The translations under genes and the position numbers were made by a program. A stretch of 17,698 bases of DNA, from NCBI GenBank assembly GCA_937960725.1, contig CALGOY010000133.1, positions 1 to 17,698 on the forward strand, written 5' to 3'. Positions 6,589 to 15,300 of this stretch are shown here, piece by piece. The first letter of the stretch is position 1; every line of letters starts with the position of its first letter. Under the pieces are notes generated by a model, which saw nothing but the letters and a program-made list of their open reading frames with translations, did no database searches and was not told the origin of the DNA. This stretch comes from an uncultured Bacillota bacterium (lineage in GTDB: Bacteria > Bacillota > Clostridia > Caldicoprobacterales > UBA3941).

Positions 6589-7827
6589 ATTAGTAAAAAG
6601 GCAGCTGCATTGGGGGCAGTCGTAATCATTCTTTTAACCACTTTTTTTACATCTTTTTTAACCCTACAGCTAAGCACATACGTTGATATTAAAAATGGAG
6701 ATCGCGTTATAGTTTCTAAGGAGGATTACCAGCTGTTGCGGGATTATTATAAAAAATTAGAAGTCGTTATGAATGATATTGAAAAGAATTACTATGGAGA
6801 AGCCGATCGCGATAAGCTATTTGAAGGCGCTGTTAAGGGAATGGTGGCATCATTAGAAGATCCCTATTCATACTACTTAACAGAAGAAGAAATGGAAGAT
6901 TTTAACTTAGCCACATCTGGAACTTATCAGGGGATTGGGGTATCTATCGAAAGATCAGAAGATAATCAGATTGTGATTTTCCAGGTATTTAAAAACAGCC
7001 CTGCTATGGAAGCCGGCCTTCTTGCTGGAGATAAAATTATAGAGGTCGATGGCAACAAAGTTAATTGGGACAATTATGAGCAGGCTGTTGCGATGATGAA
7101 AACTGGAGAGCCTGGCAGCACGGTAGACATAACAATTTTAAGGAATGGAGAAAAGAAAGTATATACGGTTCGAAGGGATATAGTAGAAATTCCCAACCTA
7201 GAATATAGGATGTTAGATAAGGATATCGGATATATCTGGCTGTATAGCTTTGATAGCAACGCATCTAAAAATTTTGAAGAAGCTGTAGAGGATTTAAAGG
7301 GCCAAGGCATGAAAGCTCTAATATTGGATTTGAGAGGAAATGGAGGAGGGCTGCTGGAAGTATGCCGGGATATTGCCGATATTTTATTGCCAGAAGGTTT
7401 AGTAGTTTACAGTGAAGACAGGAATGGCAATAGGACTGAGTATAAATCTGACGCAGATGCTCTAAATATGCCTCTAGCTGTTTTGGTAAATGAATATAGT
7501 GCCAGCGCTTCCGAAGTTCTCGCCGGTGCAATTCAGGATTACGGAGTGGGTACCGTAATTGGAACTACTACCTTCGGAAAAGGAGTAGTACAGACCATGC
7601 GCTATTATGATGATGGCAGCGGATTGAAGCTAACTACGTATAAATATTTTACCCCTAAAGGGCGGGATATTCACGAAAAGGGAATTGAGCCAGATATAAA
7701 AGTAGAAATGAGCGAAGAAGCGCGAGAATTCTTAGCACAAAATCCAAGACAAGATCTGCCACAGGAGTTGGATGCCCAGCTGATGAAGGCAATTGAACAA
7801 GTTCGAAGCGAGTTAGATAAACAGTAG
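6586..7827 (+). CDS. S41-family C-terminal processing peptidase (CtpA/CtpB-like)
   Basis: This is a membrane-anchored serine protease of 413 residues that cleaves exported proteins near their C-termini. A hydrophobic anchor or signal segment spans about 8-29. A PDZ domain follows (about 112-195; YQGIGVS and SPAMEAGLLAGDKIIEVDG are visible), then the S41 catalytic domain. The Ser-Lys dyad is Ser 307 (in YSASASE) with Lys 332 (TFGKGVVQ) and Gln 336, the same 25-residue spacing as in B. subtilis CtpB. In sporulating Firmicutes CtpB processes SpoIVFA during sigma-K activation; other paralogues act in envelope maintenance, and which applies here cannot be told. The next gene starts 12 bp downstream, and its ribosome binding site overlaps this stop codon. 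The gene order after ftsEX matches the ctpB region of Bacillus. Confidence 0.9.
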   Translation: MISKKAAALGAVVIILLTTFFTSFLTLQLSTYVDIKNGDRVIVSKEDYQLLRDYYKKLEVVMNDIEKNYYGEADRDKLFEGAVKGMVASLEDPYSYYLTEEEMEDFNLATSGTYQGIGVSIERSEDNQIVIFQVFKNSPAMEAGLLAGDKIIEVDGNKVNWDNYEQAVAMMKTGEPGSTVDITILRNGEKKVYTVRRDIVEIPNLEYRMLDKDIGYIWLYSFDSNASKNFEEAVEDLKGQGMKALILDLRGNGGGLLEVCRDIADILLPEGLVVYSEDRNGNRTEYKSDADALNMPLAVLVNEYSASASEVLAGAIQDYGVGTVIGTTTFGKGVVQTMRYYDDGSGLKLTTYKYFTPKGRDIHEKGIEPDIKVEMSEEAREFLAQNPRQDLPQELDAQLMKAIEQVRSELDKQ

Positions 7828-7839
7828 GAGGGCTGAGGT

Positions 7840-9054
7840 TTGGCGCTTATACAGTTACTCTTTTCGGCATATTCCCAGGCTATCACGAGCTTCTTCTTTT
7901 TTGCTGTAGTGTTAATTGCTTATCTGCATATACAGCACAATGCCCAACTGGAGACTTCCTGGCTGGGCATTCTTCGTAATGCCCAGCATGTCCAGCTGAT
8001 GAATGTAATGCTATATGGCATCATTGTGGGGCTTTTGGCTAGCGCTGTTATAGTGCTTCTTGGAATTGTTGTAGATTATAAAGCAGTGTTGGTCATTTGG
8101 CCCCTTGCAATACTGCTTATGCTCTTTAATCTGCGCTTTGTATCTTTTGCCTATGCAGGAGCTGTAGTTTGCTTGGCTAGCATGCTCTTTGGCTGGCCAG
8201 AGATTGATGTGTCAGCCCTCGTAGCTTTTATTGCTATACTACATCTTGCGGAAAGTGTGCTAATATATCTCGATGGATTTCGGGACAGTATTCCAGTGCT
8301 GATGGAATATAAGCAATTTAAGCCTGTAGGAGCCTATGTAATGAAAAAATTATGGCCGGTTCCCCTAGTAATTTTGGTTAGCCCAGAGCAGTGGATGGTA
8401 ACGGGGGCCGGGGGCGTGGGAATGCCGGATTGGTGGCCAGTTTTTCGCTCTCAAGCAGATGCTACAGGCGTACTAATGCTTTTTCCTATAGTAGTTGCAC
8501 TGTCATATAGCGATATTACATCGGTTCAGCTGCCCAGAGAAAGAACCCGGGAGTCTGGTTTTTGGATGGGAGTTTATAGCTTAATTATTCTTATTATAGC
8601 TACTATATCTTCTAGGATATATTGGATGAAATATGTTGCTGTCATTAGCATGCCAGTTCTCCATGAGCTATTGATAGCAATGGCACGAAAGCTTCAGATT
8701 AGAGAGCAGCCAGCTTTTGGAGCTCCTTGGAGAGGTTTGAGAGTGCTTGAAGTTCTTCCTGAAAGCGTAGGAGAGAAGATGGGCATTCGTCCAGGGGATA
8801 TATTGATGAGCTTAAATGGCAAACAGGTAAACAGTCAGACTAAGCTGGAGGATATATTAAGTGAATATCCTACATTTATATGGGCAAAAGTAGAGCGAAA
8901 AGGAGAGATAAAAGAGCTGGAATGGCGGGATTACCAGGAGGGAATTAACGAATTAGGAGTTATTTTTGTACCTAGACAGACTGGCCAATTTTTCATTCCA
9001 GAGGAGAACAGGGGCATCTTCTTTCAATTGCTTAGGAAAATAAGAAAATCCTAA
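7840..9054 (+). CDS. Multi-pass membrane protein with C-terminal PDZ domain (MinJ-like candidate)
   Basis: The 404-residue product has about seven or eight hydrophobic segments (roughly 15-30, 55-77, 81-98, 101-118, 124-144, 207-222, 243-259, 264-281). A cytosolic PDZ-like domain follows (about 296-365), seen as GLRVLEVLPESVGEKMGIRPG then DILMSLNGKQV. This size and layout match B. subtilis MinJ (YvjD), which links DivIVA to MinD and sits next to ctpB and ftsEX; here the gene directly follows ctpA. It begins at TTG 7840 with AGGAGGG at 7826-7832 overlapping the previous stop, so it is translationally coupled. The PDZ part lacks any protease domain. MinJ function is inferred from architecture and synteny; sequence identity cannot be judged here, and a general PDZ membrane protein is the alternative. 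Confidence 0.75.
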   Translation: MALIQLLFSAYSQAITSFFFFAVVLIAYLHIQHNAQLETSWLGILRNAQHVQLMNVMLYGIIVGLLASAVIVLLGIVVDYKAVLVIWPLAILLMLFNLRFVSFAYAGAVVCLASMLFGWPEIDVSALVAFIAILHLAESVLIYLDGFRDSIPVLMEYKQFKPVGAYVMKKLWPVPLVILVSPEQWMVTGAGGVGMPDWWPVFRSQADATGVLMLFPIVVALSYSDITSVQLPRERTRESGFWMGVYSLIILIIATISSRIYWMKYVAVISMPVLHELLIAMARKLQIREQPAFGAPWRGLRVLEVLPESVGEKMGIRPGDILMSLNGKQVNSQTKLEDILSEYPTFIWAKVERKGEIKELEWRDYQEGINELGVIFVPRQTGQFFIPEENRGIFFQLLRKIRKS

Positions 9055-9102
9055 ACCTTTTTTTCTTAGAATTAGTTTAATATCGATAATTTAGAGTTAA
9101 AT

Positions 9103-9132
9103 AAAAGGTAGGAAGGTTGTCCTACCTTTTTT
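9103..9132 (+). terminator. Rho-independent terminator after the PDZ protein gene
   Basis: AAAAGGTAGGA (9103-9113) pairs perfectly with TCCTACCTTTT (9120-9130) around a 6-nt loop AGGTTG, and T residues continue to 9132. Confidence 0.85.
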
Positions 9133-9150
9133 ATATTCATAAGATATATT

Positions 9151-9168
9151 TTAGAACAGGTGTTCTAA
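9151..9168. promoter_or_regulatory. SOS box (LexA/DinR operator) of uvrBA
   Basis: TTAGAACAGGTGTTCTAA has perfect 7-bp arms and contains GAAC-N4-GTTC, the Gram-positive LexA (DinR) operator core. It overlaps the -35 region of the uvrB promoter, where LexA binding would block RNA polymerase. uvrBA of B. subtilis is a known LexA target. Confidence 0.88.
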
Positions 9169-9191
9169 TTTGGGAGTATTTATGGTATAAT
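9163..9191 (+). promoter_or_regulatory. Extended -10 promoter of uvrBA
   Basis: TGGTATAAT at 9183-9191 is a perfect TATAAT with TGn extension. TTCTAA at 9163-9168 is a weak -35 at 17 bp, inside the SOS box. Because the -10 ends at 9191, the upstream in-frame TTG at 9191 cannot be the translation start. Confidence 0.75.
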
Positions 9192-9214
9192 TGTGGGGAC
9201 CAGAGGTGGTAAAG

Positions 9215-11185
9215 ATGAAGTTTAAAATAAAATCACCTATGAAACCTAAGGGCGATCAGCCTAAGGCTATTGCTTCCCTCGTAGAGGGGATAAAAAAAGG
9301 TGAAAAGCATCAGACCCTTTTAGGGGTAACTGGATCGGGAAAAACTTTCACTATGGCCAATGTTATTGAGCAGGTTCAAAAACCAACGCTAGTTCTTGCC
9401 CATAACAAGACTTTGGCGGCTCAGCTCTATAGCGAGTTTAAAGAGATTTTTCCTGATAACGCAGTTGAATATTTCGTAAGCTACTATGATTATTATCAGC
9501 CAGAAGCTTATGTACCTTCTACTGATACCTATATTGAGAAGGACGCTTCTATCAATGAAGAGATAGATAAGTTGAGGCATTCAGCTACTTCCGCCCTGTT
9601 TGAGAGGCGGGATGTGATTATAGTGGCTAGTGTATCCTGTATATATGGTTTAGGAAATCCTATTGAATATAAAAATCTTACATTGTCCCTAAGACCTGGG
9701 ATGCTCCGGGATATGGATGATGTTTTGAAGAAGCTGGTAGATATCCAGTATGAAAGAAATGACATCGACTTTGTGCGGGGAACTTTTAGGGTCCGTGGAG
9801 ATGTGCTGGAGATCTTTCCTGCATCGTCATCTGAACACGCCATTCGAGTCGAGTTCTTTGGCGATGAGATTGATCGAATTGCTGAAATAGACGTAGTAAC
9901 CGGAAAAGTCATTGGATATAGGGATCATGTGGCTATTTTCCCGGCATCCCACTATGCAGCTTCCAGGGAGAGGCTGGAAAGGGCAATTAAATTAATCGAA
10001 CGTGATTTAGAAATTCGCGTGAAAGAACTTAGGGAACAAGGCAAATTGCTAGAGGCTCAGCGGCTTCTTCAGAGAACCAATTACGATATTGAGATGATGA
10101 GGGAGATCGGATACTGTACTGGAATTGAAAATTATTCCCGCTATATGGATGGGCGAAAACCTGGGGAGCCTCCTTACACGTTGTTGGATTATTTTCCAGA
10201 GGATTTTCTGATGTTTATCGATGAATCCCATGTAACAATCCCCCAGATAAGGGCTATGTATGCAGGGGATCGCTCTCGGAAAGATTCTCTGGTGGAATAC
10301 GGATTTAGACTTCCTGCTGCTTATGATAATCGTCCTCTTACATTTGAAGAATTTGAAAGCAGAATAAATCAGGTTATTTATGTAAGCGCAACTCCTGCGG
10401 AATATGAGCTGTCCAAATCTTCTAGGGTTGTGGAACAGATTATAAGGCCTACTGGACTTGTGGATCCTGAAATACAGGTTCGACCCGTTGAAGGACAGAT
10501 AGATCACTTAATCGGAGAGATTCAAAAACGGGTTGAGCGAAACGAGCGGGTTTTAGTGACTACTCTTACTAAGAAGATGGCAGAAAGCCTGACCGATTAT
10601 TTGAGGGAAATGGATATACGGGTCCGTTATCTACATTCGGATATAGATACCCTAGAGAGGGTAGAAATTATTAGGGATTTACGCAAAGGGGACTTTGATG
10701 TACTGGTAGGTATTAACCTATTGCGTGAGGGTTTGGATATACCAGAGGTATCTCTTGTAGCTATTTTGGATGCTGATAAGGAAGGCTTTTTAAGGTCGGA
10801 GACGTCCCTGATTCAAACTATTGGCCGTGCAGCTAGAAATATAGATGGCAAGGTGATAATGTATGCCGATGTTATTACCAATTCCATGAAAAGGGCCATC
10901 GATGAGACCAATAGAAGAAGGGCGATGCAGATTGAATATAATAAAAAGCACGGCATAACTCCTCAACCTATCGTAAAGAAGATACACGATGCTATTGAAG
11001 CAACCCGTGTGGCAGAAGAGCAGGAGGAATACACCATAGAGCCGGCTGGAAGCTATGGAGTTAGATTAGAGCTTATTGAGAAGCTAGAAAAAGAGATGAA
11101 AGAGGCGGCTGAAGCTTTGGAATTTGAAAAAGCTGCTAAATTAAGAGATGAAATAATCAAGATAAAAGAAGAAATATCATCCTAG
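9215..11185 (+). CDS. uvrB: Excinuclease ABC subunit UvrB
   Basis: UvrB is the damage-verifying helicase-like subunit of nucleotide excision repair; it receives damaged DNA from UvrA and recruits UvrC. The ATG at 9215 is chosen because AGAGGTGG (9202-9209) precedes it and an in-frame TTG at 9191 lies on the -10 box; this gives 656 residues, the normal length. Visible features are Walker A GVTGSGKT (37-44), the beta-hairpin stretch [20 protein letters not shown] (about 89-108) that inserts between DNA strands, the DESH Walker B motif (336-339), and the helicase motif QTIGRAARN near the C-terminal part. The C-terminal UVR domain (about 620-655, [15 protein letters not shown]) contacts UvrA and UvrC. 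uvrA follows after 35 bp. Regulation by LexA is inferred from the SOS box. Confidence 0.98.
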   Translation: MKFKIKSPMKPKGDQPKAIASLVEGIKKGEKHQTLLGVTGSGKTFTMANVIEQVQKPTLVLAHNKTLAAQLYSEFKEIFPDNAVEYFVSYYDYYQPEAYVPSTDTYIEKDASINEEIDKLRHSATSALFERRDVIIVASVSCIYGLGNPIEYKNLTLSLRPGMLRDMDDVLKKLVDIQYERNDIDFVRGTFRVRGDVLEIFPASSSEHAIRVEFFGDEIDRIAEIDVVTGKVIGYRDHVAIFPASHYAASRERLERAIKLIERDLEIRVKELREQGKLLEAQRLLQRTNYDIEMMREIGYCTGIENYSRYMDGRKPGEPPYTLLDYFPEDFLMFIDESHVTIPQIRAMYAGDRSRKDSLVEYGFRLPAAYDNRPLTFEEFESRINQVIYVSATPAEYELSKSSRVVEQIIRPTGLVDPEIQVRPVEGQIDHLIGEIQKRVERNERVLVTTLTKKMAESLTDYLREMDIRVRYLHSDIDTLERVEIIRDLRKGDFDVLVGINLLREGLDIPEVSLVAILDADKEGFLRSETSLIQTIGRAARNIDGKVIMYADVITNSMKRAIDETNRRRAMQIEYNKKHGITPQPIVKKIHDAIEATRVAEEQEEYTIEPAGSYGVRLELIEKLEKEMKEAAEALEFEKAAKLRDEIIKIKEEISS

Positions 11186-11220
11186 AACAATGGACAAGCA
11201 AGGAGAGAGGTAAAAATAGT

Positions 11221-14055
11221 ATGAGTGCAGAAGCAATATTTGTAAAAGGAGCAAGGGAGAACAACCTGAAGAATATAGATTTAAAGATACCTAGAAATAA
11301 ATTTGTAGTTTTTACGGGCCTCAGTGGTTCGGGAAAGTCGTCTTTAGCCTTTGACACATTATACGCAGAAGGGCAGAGAAGATATGTAGAGTCCCTATCT
11401 GCATATGCCAGACAGTTCTTAGGTCAGATGCAAAAGCCAGATGTAGATTATATAGAGGGACTATCCCCGGCAATTTCAATTGATCAGAAGACTACCAGCC
11501 ACAATCCCCGCTCTACTGTAGGAACTGTTACAGAAATATACGACTATCTACGGCTTCTCTTCGCCAGGGTGGGCATCCCTCATTGCCCCAAGTGCGGAAA
11601 AGTGATTCAGCAGCAGACTATAGACCAGATGGTAGATCAGATTATGGAGATGCCAGAGAGAACCCGTATACAGCTGTTGGCCCCGGTAGTGAGGGGTAGA
11701 AAAGGAGAACATATTAGGCTATTGGAGAAGATAAGAAAAGATGGATATGTGCGGGTTAGAGTTGATGGGGAAATGAGGGAGTTGGATGAAGAGATCAAGC
11801 TGGATAAGAATAAAAAGCATACGATTGAAGTGGTGGTAGATAGATTAATCGTAAGGCCAGGGATAGAAAATAGGCTTGCAGATTCTTTAGAGACAGTGCT
11901 GAATTTAAGCGGTGGATTGGCTTTGGTAGATGTAGTAGATGGGGAAGAGCTCATGTTCAGTCAGAACTATGCCTGCCCGGATTGCGGTATTAGTATTGAA
12001 GAGCTTACCCCTAGGATGTTTTCCTTCAATAGCCCTTTTGGCGCTTGTGAAACCTGCAATGGATTGGGTTTTATGATGGAGATTGATCCAGATTTGGTAA
12101 TCCCAAACCGAAATCTTTCTTTGGCAGAAGGCGCCATAGCTGTGCCGGGCTGGAACACGGCCAGGGATGATAGCATAGCACGGGCATATATGGAAGCTTT
12201 GGCTGAACATTATGGTTTTAGCTTAGATACGCCGATAAAGGATTTAGACGATCGAATTATAAACATTATATTATATGGCACAGGTGAGGAAGAGATAACA
12301 GTACACTATGAATATAGCAGGTATGGGCGAAACGTCTTTACAACTCGGTTTGAAGGCATTATAAACAACCTATATCGAAGATATAGAGATACTAATTCAA
12401 GTTATAGCAAAGAAGACATCGAAAAATTGATGGGCAATAAGCCTTGCCCTTCATGTAAGGGGGCCAGGTTAAGACCGGAAGTTCTGGCTGTGACAGTAGG
12501 GGGCAAAAATATCGACGAGGTCACCCGGATGTCCATTAAGGATGCACTGGAGTTTTTCAATAATATAGAGCTTAGCAAACAACAGCAGATGATTGCTGAG
12601 CAAGTTCTTAAGGAGATTCGTGCAAGGCTTAAATTTCTGATAGATGTGGGATTGGATTATTTGACCCTGGCAAGAGAAGCTAGCACCCTATCAGGAGGGG
12701 AAGCACAGCGGATAAGGCTAGCAACTCAGATTGGCTCTGGCCTTGTAGGGGTATTATATATCTTGGACGAGCCCAGCATCGGCCTCCATCAGAGGGACAA
12801 TGAACGCTTAATTAACACGCTTAAAAGCTTAAAGGATTTGGGAAATACATTGATTGTGGTAGAGCATGATGAGGACACCATGAGGGCTGCCGATTATATA
12901 GTCGATGTAGGCCCGGGAGCAGGAAGAAATGGAGGCAGAATAGTAGCTGCTGGAACGCTGGAGGATATAATTAAAAATGAAGAATCTATCACAGGCCAGT
13001 ATTTAAGCGGTAAAAAGAAGATTCCGGTTCCAAGTAGTAGGCGCAAGGGCAATGGCAAATATCTAGAGATTAGGGGGGCCCGAGAGAATAACCTCAAGGA
13101 TATAAACGTAAAATTCCCCTTGGGGGTGTTTACCTGTGTAACCGGGGTTTCTGGTTCAGGCAAGAGCACCCTGGTTAATGAGATACTCTATAAAGTTTTA
13201 GTCCGGGAGCTAAACAGGGCAAACATTAAATCAGGAGAATACGATGAGATATTGGGAATTGAGCATCTGGATAAAGTAATAAATATTGACCAGTCGCCAA
13301 TTGGCAGAACTCCCCGTTCAAACCCTGCCACCTATACTGGGGTGTTTGATAGTATTCGAGAATTATATGCCCAAACAAATGAAGCACGGATGCGGGGATA
13401 TAAGAGCGGGAGATTCAGCTTTAACGTTAAGGGCGGCAGGTGCGAAGCCTGCAGAGGGGATGGAATTTTAAGAATAGAGATGCACTTCCTTCCAGATGTA
13501 TACGTTCCTTGCGAAGTCTGCAAGGGCAAGCGATATAATCGTGAAACTCTGGAAGTGCGCTATAAAGGTAAAAACATTGCCGATGTGCTGGATATGACGG
13601 TAGAAGATGCATTAGAATTCTTTGAAAATATTCCTAAAATACGTCGAAAACTTCAAACCCTATACGATGTAGGTTTAGGCTACATCAAATTGGGACAACC
13701 ATCTACCACTCTTTCCGGAGGAGAGGCCCAGAGGGTCAAACTAGCAACTGAACTGTCAAAGCGTAGCACCGGTAAAACTTTATATATATTAGATGAGCCA
13801 ACTACTGGACTTCATACAGCGGATGTGCACAAGTTGATAAAAATACTGCAGCGTTTGACCGATGCTGGCAATACGGTTGTGGTCATAGAGCATAATCTAG
13901 ATGTAATCAAGACAGCAGACTATATTATAGATTTAGGCCCTGAAGGAGGGGATAGAGGGGGAGAAATTATAGCTCAAGGCACTCCCGAGGAGGTTGCAGC
14001 TGTAGAGCATAGCTATACAGGTAAGTTTTTGAAGAAAGTGCTGAACAATAGCTGA
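11221..14055 (+). CDS. uvrA: Excinuclease ABC subunit UvrA
   Basis: UvrA is the damage-sensing ATPase dimer that loads UvrB onto lesions. The 944-residue product has two ABC modules. The first has Walker A GLSGSGKS (33-40) and signature LSGGE at about 490-494; the second has GVSGSGKST (642-650) and LSGGE at about 831-835. Zinc-module cysteines are intact: C252, C255, C276 and C279 in the first module, and C741, C744, C764 and C767 (CEAC...CEVC) in the second, which contacts DNA. The ATG at 11221 follows AGGAGAGAGG (11201-11210) by 10 bp. The gene is cotranscribed with uvrB under the SOS-controlled promoter. It converges on the DUF4363 gene with 5 bp between stop codons, and no terminator fits between them. 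Confidence 0.98.
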   Translation: MSAEAIFVKGARENNLKNIDLKIPRNKFVVFTGLSGSGKSSLAFDTLYAEGQRRYVESLSAYARQFLGQMQKPDVDYIEGLSPAISIDQKTTSHNPRSTVGTVTEIYDYLRLLFARVGIPHCPKCGKVIQQQTIDQMVDQIMEMPERTRIQLLAPVVRGRKGEHIRLLEKIRKDGYVRVRVDGEMRELDEEIKLDKNKKHTIEVVVDRLIVRPGIENRLADSLETVLNLSGGLALVDVVDGEELMFSQNYACPDCGISIEELTPRMFSFNSPFGACETCNGLGFMMEIDPDLVIPNRNLSLAEGAIAVPGWNTARDDSIARAYMEALAEHYGFSLDTPIKDLDDRIINIILYGTGEEEITVHYEYSRYGRNVFTTRFEGIINNLYRRYRDTNSSYSKEDIEKLMGNKPCPSCKGARLRPEVLAVTVGGKNIDEVTRMSIKDALEFFNNIELSKQQQMIAEQVLKEIRARLKFLIDVGLDYLTLAREASTLSGGEAQRIRLATQIGSGLVGVLYILDEPSIGLHQRDNERLINTLKSLKDLGNTLIVVEHDEDTMRAADYIVDVGPGAGRNGGRIVAAGTLEDIIKNEESITGQYLSGKKKIPVPSSRRKGNGKYLEIRGARENNLKDINVKFPLGVFTCVTGVSGSGKSTLVNEILYKVLVRELNRANIKSGEYDEILGIEHLDKVINIDQSPIGRTPRSNPATYTGVFDSIRELYAQTNEARMRGYKSGRFSFNVKGGRCEACRGDGILRIEMHFLPDVYVPCEVCKGKRYNRETLEVRYKGKNIADVLDMTVEDALEFFENIPKIRRKLQTLYDVGLGYIKLGQPSTTLSGGEAQRVKLATELSKRSTGKTLYILDEPTTGLHTADVHKLIKILQRLTDAGNTVVVIEHNLDVIKTADYIIDLGPEGGDRGGEIIAQGTPEEVAAVEHSYTGKFLKKVLNNS

Positions 14056-14060
14056 GCTGT

Positions 14061-14441
14061 TTAAAAAATATTGCCAAGCTCTAGCCTCTCCTTGTCGGTG
14101 GCATCCTGTACGTGAAAACGGAGCTCAGCAATGTTTTCTAGCGCCCCCGATTTTTCTTCCGCTTTTACCATTTGATCGATGTTATATATGCGCAGATCTA
14201 TTTCATCTACTTCCTGGTGATCCATAAGGATTAACCAGGTTTTTTTATGGCGGGTCCATATTTTTTTAATCTCTTCGGTTTCCTGCTTAGCCAATCCCCA
14301 ATCCCCGCTATATATAGCTTCTTGAACCTTCAGCGCCTGTTCCGCTAGTTCCTTGGAGCTTTCATTTATAAGCTTTTGATTCCACCATGCTAAGCTAAAG
14401 AAAATGGCTAGGGACAATAATATTGAAGTTACCACTTTCAC
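14061..14441 (-). CDS. DUF4363 family small membrane-anchored protein
   Basis: This 126-residue protein has one N-terminal hydrophobic segment (about 4-20) and then an alpha-helical, charged extracytoplasmic or cytoplasmic region. The pattern EAIYSGDWGLAKQETEEIKK, then W-rich helix and DHQEVDEIDLRI, then a C-terminal ELRFHVQD...LELGNIF, fits the DUF4363 family of Firmicutes. The role of that family is unknown to me. The GTG start at 14441 lies 6 bp after the stop of the upstream DUF421 gene; its GGAGG (plus-strand 14456-14460) lies inside the end of that gene, 14 bp from the start, which is long and suggests coupling. DUF4363 and DUF421 genes are often adjacent in Clostridia, so a joint membrane role is likely but inferred. 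Confidence 0.8.
   Translation of the reverse strand: MKVVTSILLSLAIFFSLAWWNQKLINESSKELAEQALKVQEAIYSGDWGLAKQETEEIKKIWTRHKKTWLILMDHQEVDEIDLRIYNIDQMVKAEEKSGALENIAELRFHVQDATDKERLELGNIF
14246..14267 (+). terminator. Weak terminator-like hairpin downstream of uvrA, inside the convergent gene
   Basis: On the plus strand TATGG (14246-14250) pairs with CCATA (14256-14260) around CGGGT and is followed by seven T residues. The stem is only 5 bp, so it may be chance in a Lys-rich coding stretch of the opposite gene. It is the only candidate I saw for ending the uvrBA transcript. Confidence 0.25.
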
Positions 14442-14447
14442 AGTATT

Positions 14448-15122
14448 TTATTTCGCCTCCTTGGCAACTATTTTTAGCTTTCCCTTCGTATCTATATAAG
14501 CAAAGAATATATCTTTAAATGTAAATCCCTTGGCATTGATCTGGTCGTATAACCAACTGATATCTTGCCCAGTATATTTAAGGTTTCTGTGTAAAACATG
14601 GCCGTCCATAATCAAAGTAATAGGAATATCCTCCGGTTCTCCAGGAATTCCCATGTCCGCCAACGATACAGGTTTAAGGTCGGATTTAGGGAAAACGGAT
14701 AGATCGCCATTGGTTTCCAGTATAGCAAATTCTACATCCTCTATATCAGCTATATTTTTGCTTCTTAGCATTTCCAATAGATCATTTAGATTAATCCTCT
14801 GTTTTTGCAGTTCTCTTTGCCGGATTACTCCATTTTTAATAATTATGCTAGGCGATCCGCAGATAAAAGCACGGGCTCTCTCGCTTTTCAAAGTGATATA
14901 GGAAAGAGAAACCTGTGCCAGAGCCAATGCAAATATTGGAACCAAACCCTTCACTAGGGAAACTCCTACATCTTCCATGGGAATGGAAGCTAGTTCAGCG
15001 ATCATAATGGCTGTGACTAGTTCAAAGGGCTGCAATTGAGCAATCTGTCTTTTCCCCATAATCCTGATCACTATCAGTACGATACTGTAAATTATTAAAG
15101 AGCGAATAAAAATATTTATCAT
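14448..15122 (-). CDS. DUF421 membrane protein (YetF/YcaP-like)
   Basis: The 224-residue product has three N-terminal hydrophobic segments (about 4-21, 33-50, 57-78) and a cytosolic alpha/beta domain of the DUF421 (YetF-like) type. Family hallmarks are MGKRQIAQLQPFELV directly after the first segment, the GSPSIIIKNGVI strand, the RINLNDLLEMLR helix, and DVEFAILETNGDLSVFPK. The biochemical activity is not established; some YetF-like proteins of Bacillus occur in the inner spore membrane and affect spore resistance. The ATG at 15122 follows GGAGGAGGG (plus-strand 15131-15139). It is the first gene of a two-gene minus-strand unit with DUF4363. A GGAG-N8-CTCC inverted repeat around the ribosome binding site could partly mask it. 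Spore involvement here is speculation. Confidence 0.9.
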   Translation of the reverse strand: MINIFIRSLIIYSIVLIVIRIMGKRQIAQLQPFELVTAIMIAELASIPMEDVGVSLVKGLVPIFALALAQVSLSYITLKSERARAFICGSPSIIIKNGVIRQRELQKQRINLNDLLEMLRSKNIADIEDVEFAILETNGDLSVFPKSDLKPVSLADMGIPGEPEDIPITLIMDGHVLHRNLKYTGQDISWLYDQINAKGFTFKDIFFAYIDTKGKLKIVAKEAK

Positions 15123-15170
15123 GGGAGCAACCCTCCTCCTTTTCCCATTTAGCTTGCCATGGAGGTTAAT

Positions 15171-15197
15171 ATTTTATACACAGTCAGTTTTTGTCAA
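15171..15197 (-). promoter_or_regulatory. Candidate promoter of the DUF421-DUF4363 unit
   Basis: On the minus strand a perfect TTGACA (plus-strand 15192-15197) is followed by TAAAAT (15171-15176) at 15 bp or TATAAA (15173-15178) at 13 bp. The spacing is short of the ideal 17 bp, so this is a weak call. It starts directly after the terminator of the preceding minus-strand gene. Confidence 0.4.
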
Positions 15198-15199
15198 AC

Positions 15200-15259
15200 A
15201 AAAAACTCCCTTTTATAGTAGTTAGTTCTATTATTGCAACTAACTGCCATAAAGGGAGT
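15200..15259 (-). terminator. Rho-independent terminator after the response regulator gene
   Basis: On the minus strand the arms (plus-strand 15238-15259 and 15205-15227) form a long stem of about 20 pairs with one bulge and a short internal mismatch, a 10-nt loop, and then a run of six T residues (plus-strand A at 15200-15205). It separates the response regulator from the DUF421 gene. Confidence 0.85.
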
Positions 15260-15300
15260 ATATAATTTTATTATTAGAACCTGTATAAGGTGTATTTGAG

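Noticed and set aside
7920..7990. Repeated GCCCA-rich stretch (gcccaactgg, ctgggcattc, gcccagcatg) in the PDZ protein gene, resembling a hairpin operator
   Set aside because: The inverted GCCCA/TGGGC copies lie inside a coding region with a continuous frame, far from any promoter. Codon choice explains them well enough.
9191..9214. Upstream TTG start for uvrB
   Set aside because: The TTG overlaps the last base of the TATAAT, so it would not be in the transcript. The ATG at 9215 has a ribosome binding site.
10049..10507. Minus-strand open frame of 152 codons within uvrB
   Set aside because: It is antisense to the conserved UvrB core, and its translation shows no domain I recognise.
14530..14901. 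Plus-strand open frame of 123 codons
   Set aside because: It lies wholly inside the DUF421 gene on the other strand, which has clear family motifs and a good ribosome binding site. The plus frame has no recognisable domain.
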